Of a stretch of DNA of 7,565 nucleotides, positions 1 to 5,356 are shown in pieces (the stretch's first letter is position 1; every line of letters starts with the position of its first letter). The position numbers and the translations under genes were made by a program. The notes beneath the pieces are model-generated. The model made no database searches. It worked only from the letters and a program-made list of their open reading frames with translations, and had not been told where the DNA came from. Source of the DNA: Actinomycetota bacterium (GTDB lineage: Bacteria > Actinomycetota > UBA4738 > HRBIN12); contig VAYF01000157.1 in assembly GCA_005883885.1 (NCBI GenBank), forward strand, positions 1-7,565, read 5' to 3'.

Positions 1-581
1 TCGAGGTACGCGCCCTTGACGAGGCGGACGCGGCAGCCCTCCGGCAACGCGAACACGTCCTCCTCGCTGCGCCGCAGGTACGATTGGATCGCGATCCCCA
101 CGTGCTGCGACCGCGCGTACGCACGTGCGAAGACCTCGAGCGTCCGATCGACGTATCCATGACTCTCCATGTCGATCATGACGAGGCGGTCCTTCTCGCC
201 CGCGCTCAGCACGATCGACTCGAAGTTCGCCCAGCAGGCGTCCACCGAGACGTCCAGGCCGAGCTGCGTCAGCTTCACGGAGATGGCGGCATCGACGTCT
301 TCGGCATCCGCGCCCGCGGCGAGCGCCGACAGGTAGGCCTCCCTCGCCGCGAGCGCCTGCTGCGGCGTCTCGACGTGCTCCCCGAGGTGATCGAGCATCG
401 TGCGGAGCCCGCGGGCATGGAGATCACGGGCCGTGGCCATCGCCTCCGCGAGCGTCTCGCCCGCCACGAACCGGAAGGCGACGCGTCGACCCGGCCGGGT
501 GCCGGTCACGACCCGGCGAGCCAACGGATGGTTGGCGACCCGCAGGATCGTCGGCCGGAACACGCTGGTCGAGAGCCCCAC
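1..581 (-). CDS. Proline dehydrogenase (PutA/PRODH family), N-terminal part, cut by window edge
   Basis: FAD-dependent enzyme oxidising L-proline to pyrroline-5-carboxylate, the first step of proline catabolism. My translation from 581 gives 193 residues and then runs off the window. Visible family signatures are SVKLTQLGLD (about 101-110), the strand LVMIDMESHGYVDRTLE (about 133-149), VGIAIQSYLRRSEED (161-175) and RLVKGAYLE at the end; these belong to the TIM-barrel flavin/proline site. Monofunctional bacterial proline dehydrogenases are roughly 300-320 residues, so about 60% is present and the substrate-binding C-terminal helix is missing. The start is GTG at 581 because an in-frame TAG lies only 12 bases upstream. 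No Shine-Dalgarno is evident in the 37-base gap after the methyltransferase gene, so it may be leaderless or part of that transcript. Family assignment is confident. Whether it is fused to pyrroline-5-carboxylate dehydrogenase cannot be seen. Confidence 0.9.
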   Translation of the reverse strand, partial: MGLSTSVFRPTILRVANHPLARRVVTGTRPGRRVAFRFVAGETLAEAMATARDLHARGLRTMLDHLGEHVETPQQALAAREAYLSALAAGADAEDVDAAISVKLTQLGLDVSVDACWANFESIVLSAGEKDRLVMIDMESHGYVDRTLEVFARAYARSQHVGIAIQSYLRRSEEDVFALPEGCRVRLVKGAYL

Positions 582-618
582 GACGGCAGTCTATGCGCGA
601 GTACCGAGCCGACGGCCG

Positions 619-1209
619 TCAGCTCGAGCGGGCGGTCGCCACCGCGTGGAAGACGTGCCAGTGCTTCGGGCCGTCGCAGGCGTCGCCGTCGTTCTCCTCT
701 TCCTCGAACCGCTCGAGCGTCCATCCCTCGAAGAGGGCGCGCGCCCCGGCCTCCGAGAACGCGCTGATGTCCTCGTCCGGCGCCCATGTGTCGCGATCGC
801 CCAGGAGCTGACCCGCGAACCGGCCGCCCGGCACCACCACGCGGCCGATCCTGGCCCACACGTCGGCGAACCTGGCCGGGTCGCAGAAGAACAGGCTGAA
901 GCTCGCCCAGAGCAGGTCGACCGCCGGGAGCTCGACGTCTTCCATCGGCGTGACGCGCGTCTGGAGACGAGGCTGCAGCTCGGGCGGGACCCGGCCGCGC
1001 GTTCGCTGGATCGCTGCCTCTTCCGCGTCCGTCGCGAAGACCTGCCAGCCTCGCTCGAGCATCGCGAGCGTGTCGATGCCCGCCCCGCATCCCAGGTCGA
1101 CCGCCTCGCCCGCGCGCTCGAAGGAACCGAGCACCTCCAGCAGGAGGGCCCGCGGCTCCCGGCCTTCGTTCTCTCGGTAGTAATCGGTCCAGGGGATCTC
1201 GTCCGTCAT
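619..1209 (-). CDS. Class I SAM-dependent methyltransferase (TehB-like fold), substrate unknown
   Basis: Predicted 196-residue soluble methyltransferase. Motif I is VDLGCGAG at 37-44, the SAM-binding glycine loop. It is followed by an acidic end of strand 2 (D61 in VFATDAEE) and a motif IV-like strand VDLLWASFSLFF (97-108) that lacks the NPPY of nucleic-acid methylases. A VVVPGGRFAGQLLG strand at 125-138 and a C-terminal KHWHVFHAVA strand follow, usual for small-molecule methyltransferases of the TehB/UbiE-like type. I chose ATG at 1209, not the longer reading frame upstream. It overlaps the TetR stop codon as ATGA, giving translational coupling, and the residues from here on look like a complete domain. 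The overlap makes a two-gene unit with the TetR regulator, so the regulator may respond to the substrate or product, but the substrate cannot be named from sequence. Confidence 0.85.
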   Translation of the reverse strand: MTDEIPWTDYYRENEGREPRALLLEVLGSFERAGEAVDLGCGAGIDTLAMLERGWQVFATDAEEAAIQRTRGRVPPELQPRLQTRVTPMEDVELPAVDLLWASFSLFFCDPARFADVWARIGRVVVPGGRFAGQLLGDRDTWAPDEDISAFSEAGARALFEGWTLERFEEEENDGDACDGPKHWHVFHAVATARSS

Positions 1210-1856
1210 CCGGGTGCCTCGGTGGCCGCGATCCCTCCACGGAGGATCTCGACGAACTCCTTGATCCGCATGTTGCGGCGCTCGGGTCGACGATGGATCA
1301 GGCCGGGATCGAGGTCCTCCGAGACCAACGCGTCCTGGAACCGTTGCGCGGCCCAGTCCAGCATCGACGCGATCATCTCGGGATCCACGTCGCCGCGGAT
1401 CTCGCCGCGCTCGACCCCGAACTCCACGAACTCGAGGGTGCCATAGGGATCCTCGCTCCGCATGAACCGGTCGATCGGGCCGCGGAGCCCGAGCTCCGTG
1501 TCGTAGCGACCGATCAACGCGAGCCGGTTCGGGACCGGATCGGAGTTGACGGACGCCTCCGTGCTCTGGAGCCACCAGTCCAACGTGTCCCAGAACCCGC
1601 GGTGGACGACCTCCTCGGGAGCATCGAGCCATGCGGGGAGCATCTGCACCGCGTGCTGGTAGGCCGCGAGGAACAAGGTCTCCTTGGAGCCGAAGTCGAG
1701 GAACACGGTCCCCTTCGCGACGCCGACCTCGCGCGCGATGTCCTCGACGTGCGTCGCCCGGTAACCGTGCTCGGAGAACCGGCCCATCGCGGCCTCGATG
1801 ATGCGGCTCTTGCGTTCGTCCGCCTCCGCCGATCGCTTCAGCCGACCCTCGGTCAT
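1206..1856 (-). CDS. TetR-family transcriptional regulator
   Basis: Dimeric one-component repressor type, 216 residues from this start, normal for the family. The N-terminal DNA-binding domain spans about 17-65: helix 1 IIEAAMGRFSEHGYRATHVEDIA, turn, then the recognition helix VAKGTVFLDFGSKETLF with the family's G-T-hydrophobic-F/Y and K-E-x-L pattern. The C-terminal part (about 70-216) is the variable helical ligand/dimer domain and gives no ligand clue. An alternative in-frame ATG at 1877 adds MRYRLTP. Neither start has a convincing Shine-Dalgarno. For 1856, a TANNNT box (TACCGT, 1871-1866) sits 9 bases upstream, which would fit a nearly leaderless mRNA, but its -35 is poor. The frame stays open to about 2129, but that extension is arginine-rich and falls in the structured-RNA region, so it is not believed. 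The gene lies just downstream of a terminator-like stem and overlaps the methyltransferase. Confidence 0.9.
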   Translation of the reverse strand: MTEGRLKRSAEADERKSRIIEAAMGRFSEHGYRATHVEDIAREVGVAKGTVFLDFGSKETLFLAAYQHAVQMLPAWLDAPEEVVHRGFWDTLDWWLQSTEASVNSDPVPNRLALIGRYDTELGLRGPIDRFMRSEDPYGTLEFVEFGVERGEIRGDVDPEMIASMLDWAAQRFQDALVSEDLDPGLIHRRPERRNMRIKEFVEILRGGIAATEAPG

Positions 1857-1865
1857 CGGAGTCAG

Positions 1866-1871
1866 ACGGTA
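1866..1871 (-). promoter_or_regulatory. Possible -10 box (TACCGT) for a near-leaderless TetR transcript
   Basis: TACCGT on the minus strand fits TANNNT and ends 9 bases before ATG 1856, so a transcript could start about 2-3 bases before the start codon. Leaderless mRNAs are common in Actinobacteria. No recognisable -35 hexamer is found at 17-18 bases, so this is weak. Confidence 0.25.
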
Positions 1872-1878
1872 GCGCATG

Positions 1879-1947
1879 AGAAAGAGCCCGAGGGACCTTC
1901 GCTCGCCGCCCGCCGAAGCGTTCGGCTCCCGTCGGTTCCTCGGGCTC
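1879..1947 (-). terminator. Terminator-like stem at the 3' end of the candidate RNA
   Basis: GAGCCCGAGG (1947-1938) pairs perfectly with CCTCGGGCTC (1893-1884). After one mismatch, ACC (1936-1934) pairs with GGT (1897-1895). The enclosed sequence holds its own hairpin GCCGAA-CGC-TTCGGC (1926-1912). TTTCT follows directly. The U-tract is short and the loop is long for a classical intrinsic terminator, so it could instead be the closing helix of the RNA, or an attenuator before the TetR gene. Confidence 0.45.
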
Positions 1948-2006
1948 AGTTGCCCCGAGCTGCCTCTGCGCTCGGCCGAGAGTCCGGATCGCCGGCGGAT
2001 GGTTCG

Positions 2007-2226
2007 CCTCGCGGCGCCCTTCCGCCTTCGCCGCCCCCGGATCCGCCGTTCGGCCTTGCGGCCGTCCCGCGGTCGCGGTGGACCTGCCTCAGACCTCGCG
2101 GTCCTCGACGGTCCCGGGCGACGGACCACCGCCGGTGCGTCTCGCGACGTCCCTGGCGGGCCGCTGGCTGAGCCTTGCGGCCTTCGCCAGCGTCAGGAAC
2201 TCCCTCCCGGCTGAGTGACCTCGCGG
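2007..2226 (-). repeat. Five copies of CCGCRAGG, each the core of a tetraloop hairpin
   Basis: CCGCGAGG or CCGCAAGG occurs at 2226-2219, 2180-2173, 2101-2094, 2061-2054 and 2014-2007, alternating GCGA, GCAA, GCGA, GCAA, GCGA. In every copy the flanking bases extend the stem (GGCC/GGTC, GGCC/GGCT, GACC/GGTC, CGGCC/GGCCG, CGCC/GGCG). Spacing is about 40-80 bases. A sixth GNRA hairpin with a different stem (CGTC-GCGA-GACG) sits at 2149-2138, between the second and third copies. Confidence 0.75.
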
Positions 2227-2353
2227 CCTCTCCGCCCTTCAGGTGTTCCCGGTGCGCCTAGATCCTCCGGCGGACGTTTCCGCCCTCCGTCGGGGCCCCG
2301 GCGCTTCGTCCGGTCTCTCCTCCCGATCACTCGGACCGCTCGGAGCGAGGCGG

Positions 2354-2382
2354 AATGTATCGGCGGCCTCGACACGGGTCAA
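2354..2382 (-). promoter_or_regulatory. Sigma-70-type promoter driving the candidate RNA
   Basis: -35 TTGACC (2382-2377), spacer of exactly 17 bases, -10 TACATT (2359-2354). This gives 5 of 6 matches to TTGACA and 4 of 6 to TATAAT, the best such pair I found in the window. A purine start at G2346, eight bases downstream, is reasonable. It points toward the TetR gene and lies about 100 bases after the mshA stop. Confidence 0.65.
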
Positions 2383-2389
2383 GCGGAGG

Positions 2390-2423
2390 TATCCGCAGGT
2401 CAGAGGTCATATCCGCAGGTCAG
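2390..2423. repeat. 14-base direct repeat upstream of the RNA promoter (possible operator)
   Basis: TATCCGCAGGTCAG occurs twice, at 2390-2403 and 2410-2423 (plus strand), a 20-base period and so close to two helical turns. The proximal copy ends 8 bases upstream of the -35 box. Tandem sites at this spacing and location are typical of activator binding. No palindrome is seen inside a copy. The binding factor is unknown; the nearby TetR protein would usually prefer a palindrome. Confidence 0.55.
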
Positions 2424-2483
2424 GGGCTCGCGATAAAGAGTGACAAAAGGACTGCGCCGGAGCGGTTGCGGGCGAGCGACAGA

Positions 2484-3719
2484 TCACGCCGCGCGGACCA
2501 CGTCCTCGTAGACGCGCAGCACCTCGTTCGCCGTGACGTCCCACGTGAACCGGAGCGCGCGCCGCGACGCCTCCGCTCCGATCGACGCTTGCAGGGCCGG
2601 GTCGCGGAGCACGCGGAGCATCCGGTCGGCGTGATCACTTGGGTCGTGGCCCTCGACGAGGAACCCCGTCCTGCCGTCTTCCACCACGTAGCGGAGACCA
2701 CCGACGGACGCGGCGACCACCGGCGTCCCGCACGCCGCGGCCTCCAGCGCGACCAGACCGAACGATTCGGAGCGCGACGGAACGAGGACGACGTCCGCCG
2801 CCGCGTAGAAATCCGACAGCCTCCGCTGGGTCTGCGGAGGGAACAGGACGACGTGCTCGGCAACGCCGAGGACGTGGGCGAGCGCGAGAAGCCGGTCGGC
2901 CTCGCCGTCACCGCCGCTCGGACCGCCGACGATCCCGAGCACGAGGTCGCGCGTGGTCTCGGGATCGCGCGCGACCGCCTCGGCCACGGTGCGGATCGCA
3001 ACGTCGGGGCCTTTGTGCGCCTGCAGCCGCCCCACGTACAGCACGAAGCGCAGATGTGTCAGGTGCAGGCGCTCCCGCGCGGCCATCCGGTCGCGTGGCG
3101 AGAACAGGACGTGATCGACGCCGGGCGGAACCAGACGGACGTGCTCGGGGTCGGCTCGGTACAGACCGACGAGCTGGCCGGCCTCCAGCGGCGTCGCGGC
3201 CAAGATCCGGTCCGCCGCGCCGATCACGCGCTCCTCGCCCTCCAGCCTCACGGCCGACTCGGGCCGCTCATCCCGCGCGAGCGAGTAGTTCTTGACCTTG
3301 CCGAGCGTGTGGAACGAGGCGACGAGCGGCGCGCCCCAGACCTGCTTGGCCGCCCGGCCCACCCAGCCCGAGAGCCAGTAGTGGCTGTGGACGACGTCGT
3401 ACGGGATCCCGTGGAAGCGCGCATCGTGAAGGACCCCGCCGAGGAACTCGGGCAAGTACCGGGGCAAGTCCGACTTCGGCACCGGTGAGCACGGCCCCGC
3501 CTTGATCGGGATGACGCGTGCTCCGTTCGCGAGCTCCTTCACCTCGTGGTCGGTCCCACCACGGCATCGCGCGAAGACGTCCACGTGCACGCCCTGCGCG
3601 GCGAGCCGGCCCGCCACCTCGAGGATGTAGACGTTCATGCCACCGGAATCCCCGATCCCCGGCTGATCGACGGGCGAGGTATGCACCGACAGCACCGCGA
3701 TCCTTGGCGCGTCGTTCAT
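2484..3719 (-). CDS. mshA: D-inositol-3-phosphate glycosyltransferase MshA (mycothiol biosynthesis)
   Basis: Cytosolic GT4 (GT-B fold) enzyme joining GlcNAc from UDP-GlcNAc to 1D-myo-inositol 3-phosphate, the committed step of mycothiol synthesis. It has 411 residues, close to the Corynebacterium glutamicum enzyme. Signatures are SVHTSPVDQPGIGDSGGMN (11-29), the HTSP and GDSGGMN loop specific to MshA; acceptor-side K73 (PIKAGP), Y114 (HSHYWLSG) and T138 (SFHTLGK); donor-phosphate R231 and K236 (YVGRLQAHKG); and the E-x7-E pair E318/E326 in SESFGLVALEA. All expected key positions look intact. The start ATG at 3719 gives the usual short N-terminus before strand 1. Just upstream is an 11-base palindrome GGAAC-C-GTTCC (3725-3735) that could fold over the ribosome-binding region. 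It is separated by 100 bases from the asparaginase gene and is probably transcribed on its own or by readthrough. Sucrose-phosphate-synthase-like GT4 is the only alternative and is much less likely. Confidence 0.93.
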   Translation of the reverse strand: MNDAPRIAVLSVHTSPVDQPGIGDSGGMNVYILEVAGRLAAQGVHVDVFARCRGGTDHEVKELANGARVIPIKAGPCSPVPKSDLPRYLPEFLGGVLHDARFHGIPYDVVHSHYWLSGWVGRAAKQVWGAPLVASFHTLGKVKNYSLARDERPESAVRLEGEERVIGAADRILAATPLEAGQLVGLYRADPEHVRLVPPGVDHVLFSPRDRMAARERLHLTHLRFVLYVGRLQAHKGPDVAIRTVAEAVARDPETTRDLVLGIVGGPSGGDGEADRLLALAHVLGVAEHVVLFPPQTQRRLSDFYAAADVVLVPSRSESFGLVALEAAACGTPVVAASVGGLRYVVEDGRTGFLVEGHDPSDHADRMLRVLRDPALQASIGAEASRRALRFTWDVTANEVLRVYEDVVRAA

Positions 3720-3753
3720 CGACCGGAACCGTTCCCCATCCGTTCACCCCTCG

Positions 3754-3768
3754 GGGGCGGATCGCCCC
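3754..3768 (-). terminator. GC-rich hairpin between the asparaginase gene and mshA
   Basis: Perfect 6-bp inverted repeat GGGGCG-GAT-CGCCCC, about 50 bases after the asparaginase stop. No T-run follows on the minus strand, so it may be a U-less terminator, a leader hairpin of mshA, or chance in GC-rich DNA. Confidence 0.25.
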
Positions 3769-3819
3769 TCCACCTCGATGCTACGAGCCTGCTTGCGAAA
3801 GGGAGGGAGGCGCTGTGCC

Positions 3820-4803
3820 CTAGCGGGGAACACGGAGCCGCAGGATCGGCTCCAGCCGGCCCACCGGGCGCCCGCCGCCGAGCACCGGCGGGCTGGCGCG
3901 CTTGGCGAGGCGGCGGCGGGCGCCCGCAGCGAGGAGACCGAGCTGTTCCAGGACCGCGATGAGCGCCGGCCCCGCAGCCCGGTAGCCACCGTCCGCGACC
4001 TTGACCGCGACCCCCAGCCCGTCACCCAACGCCACTGCGCAGTTCAGAGCCTCCGCCCCCTCCTTCGCGAGGATGTCGGGAACGGCTCGCATTACCTCGG
4101 TGTCGATCCTGTTCCGTCCGCCCACCAGGTACGGCTCGGCGCGCATCGCCGTCACGACCCGCTCCACGGCCGACGCCAGCCGGCCCTGCCGATCGGGCTC
4201 GGAGAGCCGGGCGTACATCGTCGCCACCGCGCGCAGCCCCATCCCATGGACGGGGACACCGCAGCCGTCGATCCCGACCGCCACGTCGTCGGCGCCGCTC
4301 AGCCGTTCGACGGCTCCGAGGATCCGGCGCTGGAGCGGATGCGAGCGGCGGCGGTAGGTGGCGGTCGGCCATCCCGTCCGCGTCGACGCGAGCAGCATGC
4401 CGGCGTGCTTGCCCGAACAGTTGTGATACACGGGCAGGGGCTCGCGAACCCGCCGTGCGCTGGCCCCGTCGAGCGGCCGGTCTGGTGGTGTCTGCAGATC
4501 CGCCTCGGTCAGATCGCCGCGACGGAGCACGTCGCGCACGGCGCGGAGATGCACCGGCTCCCCGTTGTGCGAGGCGGCCATGATCGCGACCAGACGGTCG
4601 GTGAGCTCGAGCCCGATCGCATCCACGGCGACCGCGGCCTGGACCGGCTTCGTGCACGACCGAACGAAGACGAGACGGTCCGGGTCCCCGGCGGAGGCGA
4701 GCAGACGGCCGGCTGCGTCGCAGACCGCGACGTCGCCCAGATGGACCGACTCTTCGAGACCCGACCGGACCACTCGCACGAGCGGCGCGGACCGGGCAAC
4801 CAT
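3820..4803 (-). CDS. L-asparaginase II family protein (Rhizobium etli AnsA-like, Asparaginase_II)
   Basis: Predicted hydrolase of L-asparagine to aspartate and ammonia, of the serine/lysine-tandem type unrelated to E. coli AnsA/AnsB. It has 327 residues, normal for the family. The catalytic SxxK is S49-C-T-K52 in VRSCTKPVQA. The metal-site cysteines are C129 (in CSGKHAGML, with K132) and C181 (in GIDGCGVP), matching the Cys-Lys-Cys zinc site described for the R. etli enzyme. AASHNGEPVH (76-85) and the C-terminal LGGGRPVGRLEP are also family-typical. Sequence after about 300 is short and basic. The ATG at 4803 lies 9 bases after the upstream RsiG-like gene's stop with a GAGG close by, so the two are almost certainly co-transcribed. 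No signal peptide, so cytoplasmic. Some family members are annotated only as asparaginase-like, so substrate is inferred. Confidence 0.88.
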   Translation of the reverse strand: MVARSAPLVRVVRSGLEESVHLGDVAVCDAAGRLLASAGDPDRLVFVRSCTKPVQAAVAVDAIGLELTDRLVAIMAASHNGEPVHLRAVRDVLRRGDLTEADLQTPPDRPLDGASARRVREPLPVYHNCSGKHAGMLLASTRTGWPTATYRRRSHPLQRRILGAVERLSGADDVAVGIDGCGVPVHGMGLRAVATMYARLSEPDRQGRLASAVERVVTAMRAEPYLVGGRNRIDTEVMRAVPDILAKEGAEALNCAVALGDGLGVAVKVADGGYRAAGPALIAVLEQLGLLAAGARRRLAKRASPPVLGGGRPVGRLEPILRLRVPR

Positions 4804-4812
4804 CGCCTCGGG

Positions 4813-5346
4813 TCAGTGCAGCGCGAGGCTGGGGTCGTCCTTGTAGCGGCGCTTGAGCTCGTCCTGCACCGTGTCGAGGATCGTGATCACGGCGCGCCTC
4901 GCTTCGGAGACGTTGTGTTCCTCGACCGCGAGCGCGTGGATCGCGTCGGCGAGCGCTCCGTCGTCGAGCGTGGTGGGGTCCGAGATCCCGGAATCCGTCG
5001 CGAGCCGCTCCACGCGGCGGCGAGCCAGCAGCATCTCTTCCTCGGGCACCCCGATCCGGACGGCCTCGCCGCGAGAGGTCATGATGTGGTCGTCGCCGCT
5101 CAAGATGGTCGTGAGTCGTTCGACGAGGGCCGTCCGATCGCCGCCCTCGCCGCGCCCTTCGAGCTCCGCCTGGAGGATCTCGGCACGACCCTGCAGCAAC
5201 CGGCGGAGCAGCGAGAGGTACTCGCGTTCTGCCATGCACTCGTCGCGACGTTCGCGCAGGTCATCGAGCGAAAGATCTCGGAGCCCCTCGACGAAGGCCG
5301 GATCACGGATCCGATCGATGCGCCGGTGTACGGGGTGGTCCTCCAC
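4813..5346 (-). CDS. RsiG-like anti-sigma / c-di-GMP-binding protein
   Basis: 177-residue, mostly helical acidic protein with no membrane segment or enzyme motif. In Streptomyces, RsiG is a coiled-coil anti-sigma factor that holds WhiG when bound to c-di-GMP, through two copies of E-x3-S-x2-R-x3-Q-x3-D. Helix 1 here (REYLSLLRRLLQGRAEILQAEL, 41-62) gives S45-R48-Q52-E56, with the first position R41 flanked by E40 and E42. Helix 2 (EEHNVSEARRAVITILD, 142-158) gives E143-S147-R150-I154-D158. The RRLLQGR and RRYKD segments are also RsiG-like. So both motif copies are present but imperfect (E offset and D to E in one, Q to I in the other). GTG 5346 is preferred: it lies 10 bases after the sat stop and yields a clean N-terminus, whereas the open frame to 5439 overlaps sat and is Ser/Arg-rich. 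Family call is from memory of the motif. Confidence 0.7.
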   Translation of the reverse strand: MEDHPVHRRIDRIRDPAFVEGLRDLSLDDLRERRDECMAEREYLSLLRRLLQGRAEILQAELEGRGEGGDRTALVERLTTILSGDDHIMTSRGEAVRIGVPEEEMLLARRRVERLATDSGISDPTTLDDGALADAIHALAVEEHNVSEARRAVITILDTVQDELKRRYKDDPSLALH

Positions 5347-5356
5347 GAGCGGGATG

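Larger units (their letters stand above)
1879..2346 (-). ncRNA. Candidate large structured RNA (~465 nt) with multiple GNRA-tetraloop hairpins, class unknown
   Basis: No plausible protein gene lies here, but the minus strand is dense in hairpins. In order: CCGA-GTGA-TCGG (2334-2323); GGGCG-GAAA-CGTCC (2285-2272, alternatively GGCGGA/TCCGCC around AACG); GGCC-GCGA-GGTC (2228-2217, with an outer GAG/CTC); CGCTGGC/GCCAGCG enclosing GGCC-GCAA-GGCT (2192-2162); CCGCC/GGCGG enclosing CGTC-GCGA-GACG (2159-2129); GGACC/GGTCC enclosing GACC-GCGA-GGTC (2114-2080); CCGC/GCGG enclosing CGGCC-GCAA-GGCCG (2072-2043); GGCGGA/TCCGCC enclosing CGCC-GCGA-GGCG (2026-1994). Further helices are CCGAGC/GCTCGG (1975-1955) and a terminal 10-bp stem. 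GNRA loops appear only on the minus strand, which sets the orientation. A good promoter precedes it. The 5' end is set from the promoter and the 3' end from the terminator-like stem, so both are estimates. It could be a stand-alone ncRNA or a TetR leader. I do not recognise RNase P, tmRNA, SRP or 6S hallmarks. Confidence 0.7.

Noticed and set aside
1857..2129. N-terminal extension of the TetR frame
   Set aside because: The added residues are an arginine-rich low-complexity string inside the hairpin-dense RNA region and match nothing in TetR proteins.
1876..2214. Plus-strand open frame across the structured-RNA region
   Set aside because: Arg/Pro/Ser-rich, no domain, and the GNRA loops and promoter identify the minus strand as the functional one.
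1879..2346. RNase P RNA, tmRNA, 6S or SRP RNA
   Set aside because: I looked for the RNase P ACAGAA and GAGGAAAGTCCGG-type cores, the tmRNA ends with a tag frame, and the SRP GGAAGGA-type loop; none is in the expected place. Only a covariance search can fully exclude them.
2390..2423. CRISPR array
   Set aside because: Only two 14-base copies with a 6-base spacer, far too short for repeats and spacers, and no cas genes nearby.
2424..2483. Intrinsic terminator directly after mshA
   Set aside because: There is a CTTTTG run and a distant GCTCGC/GCGAGC pair, but no compact stem followed by a T-tract.
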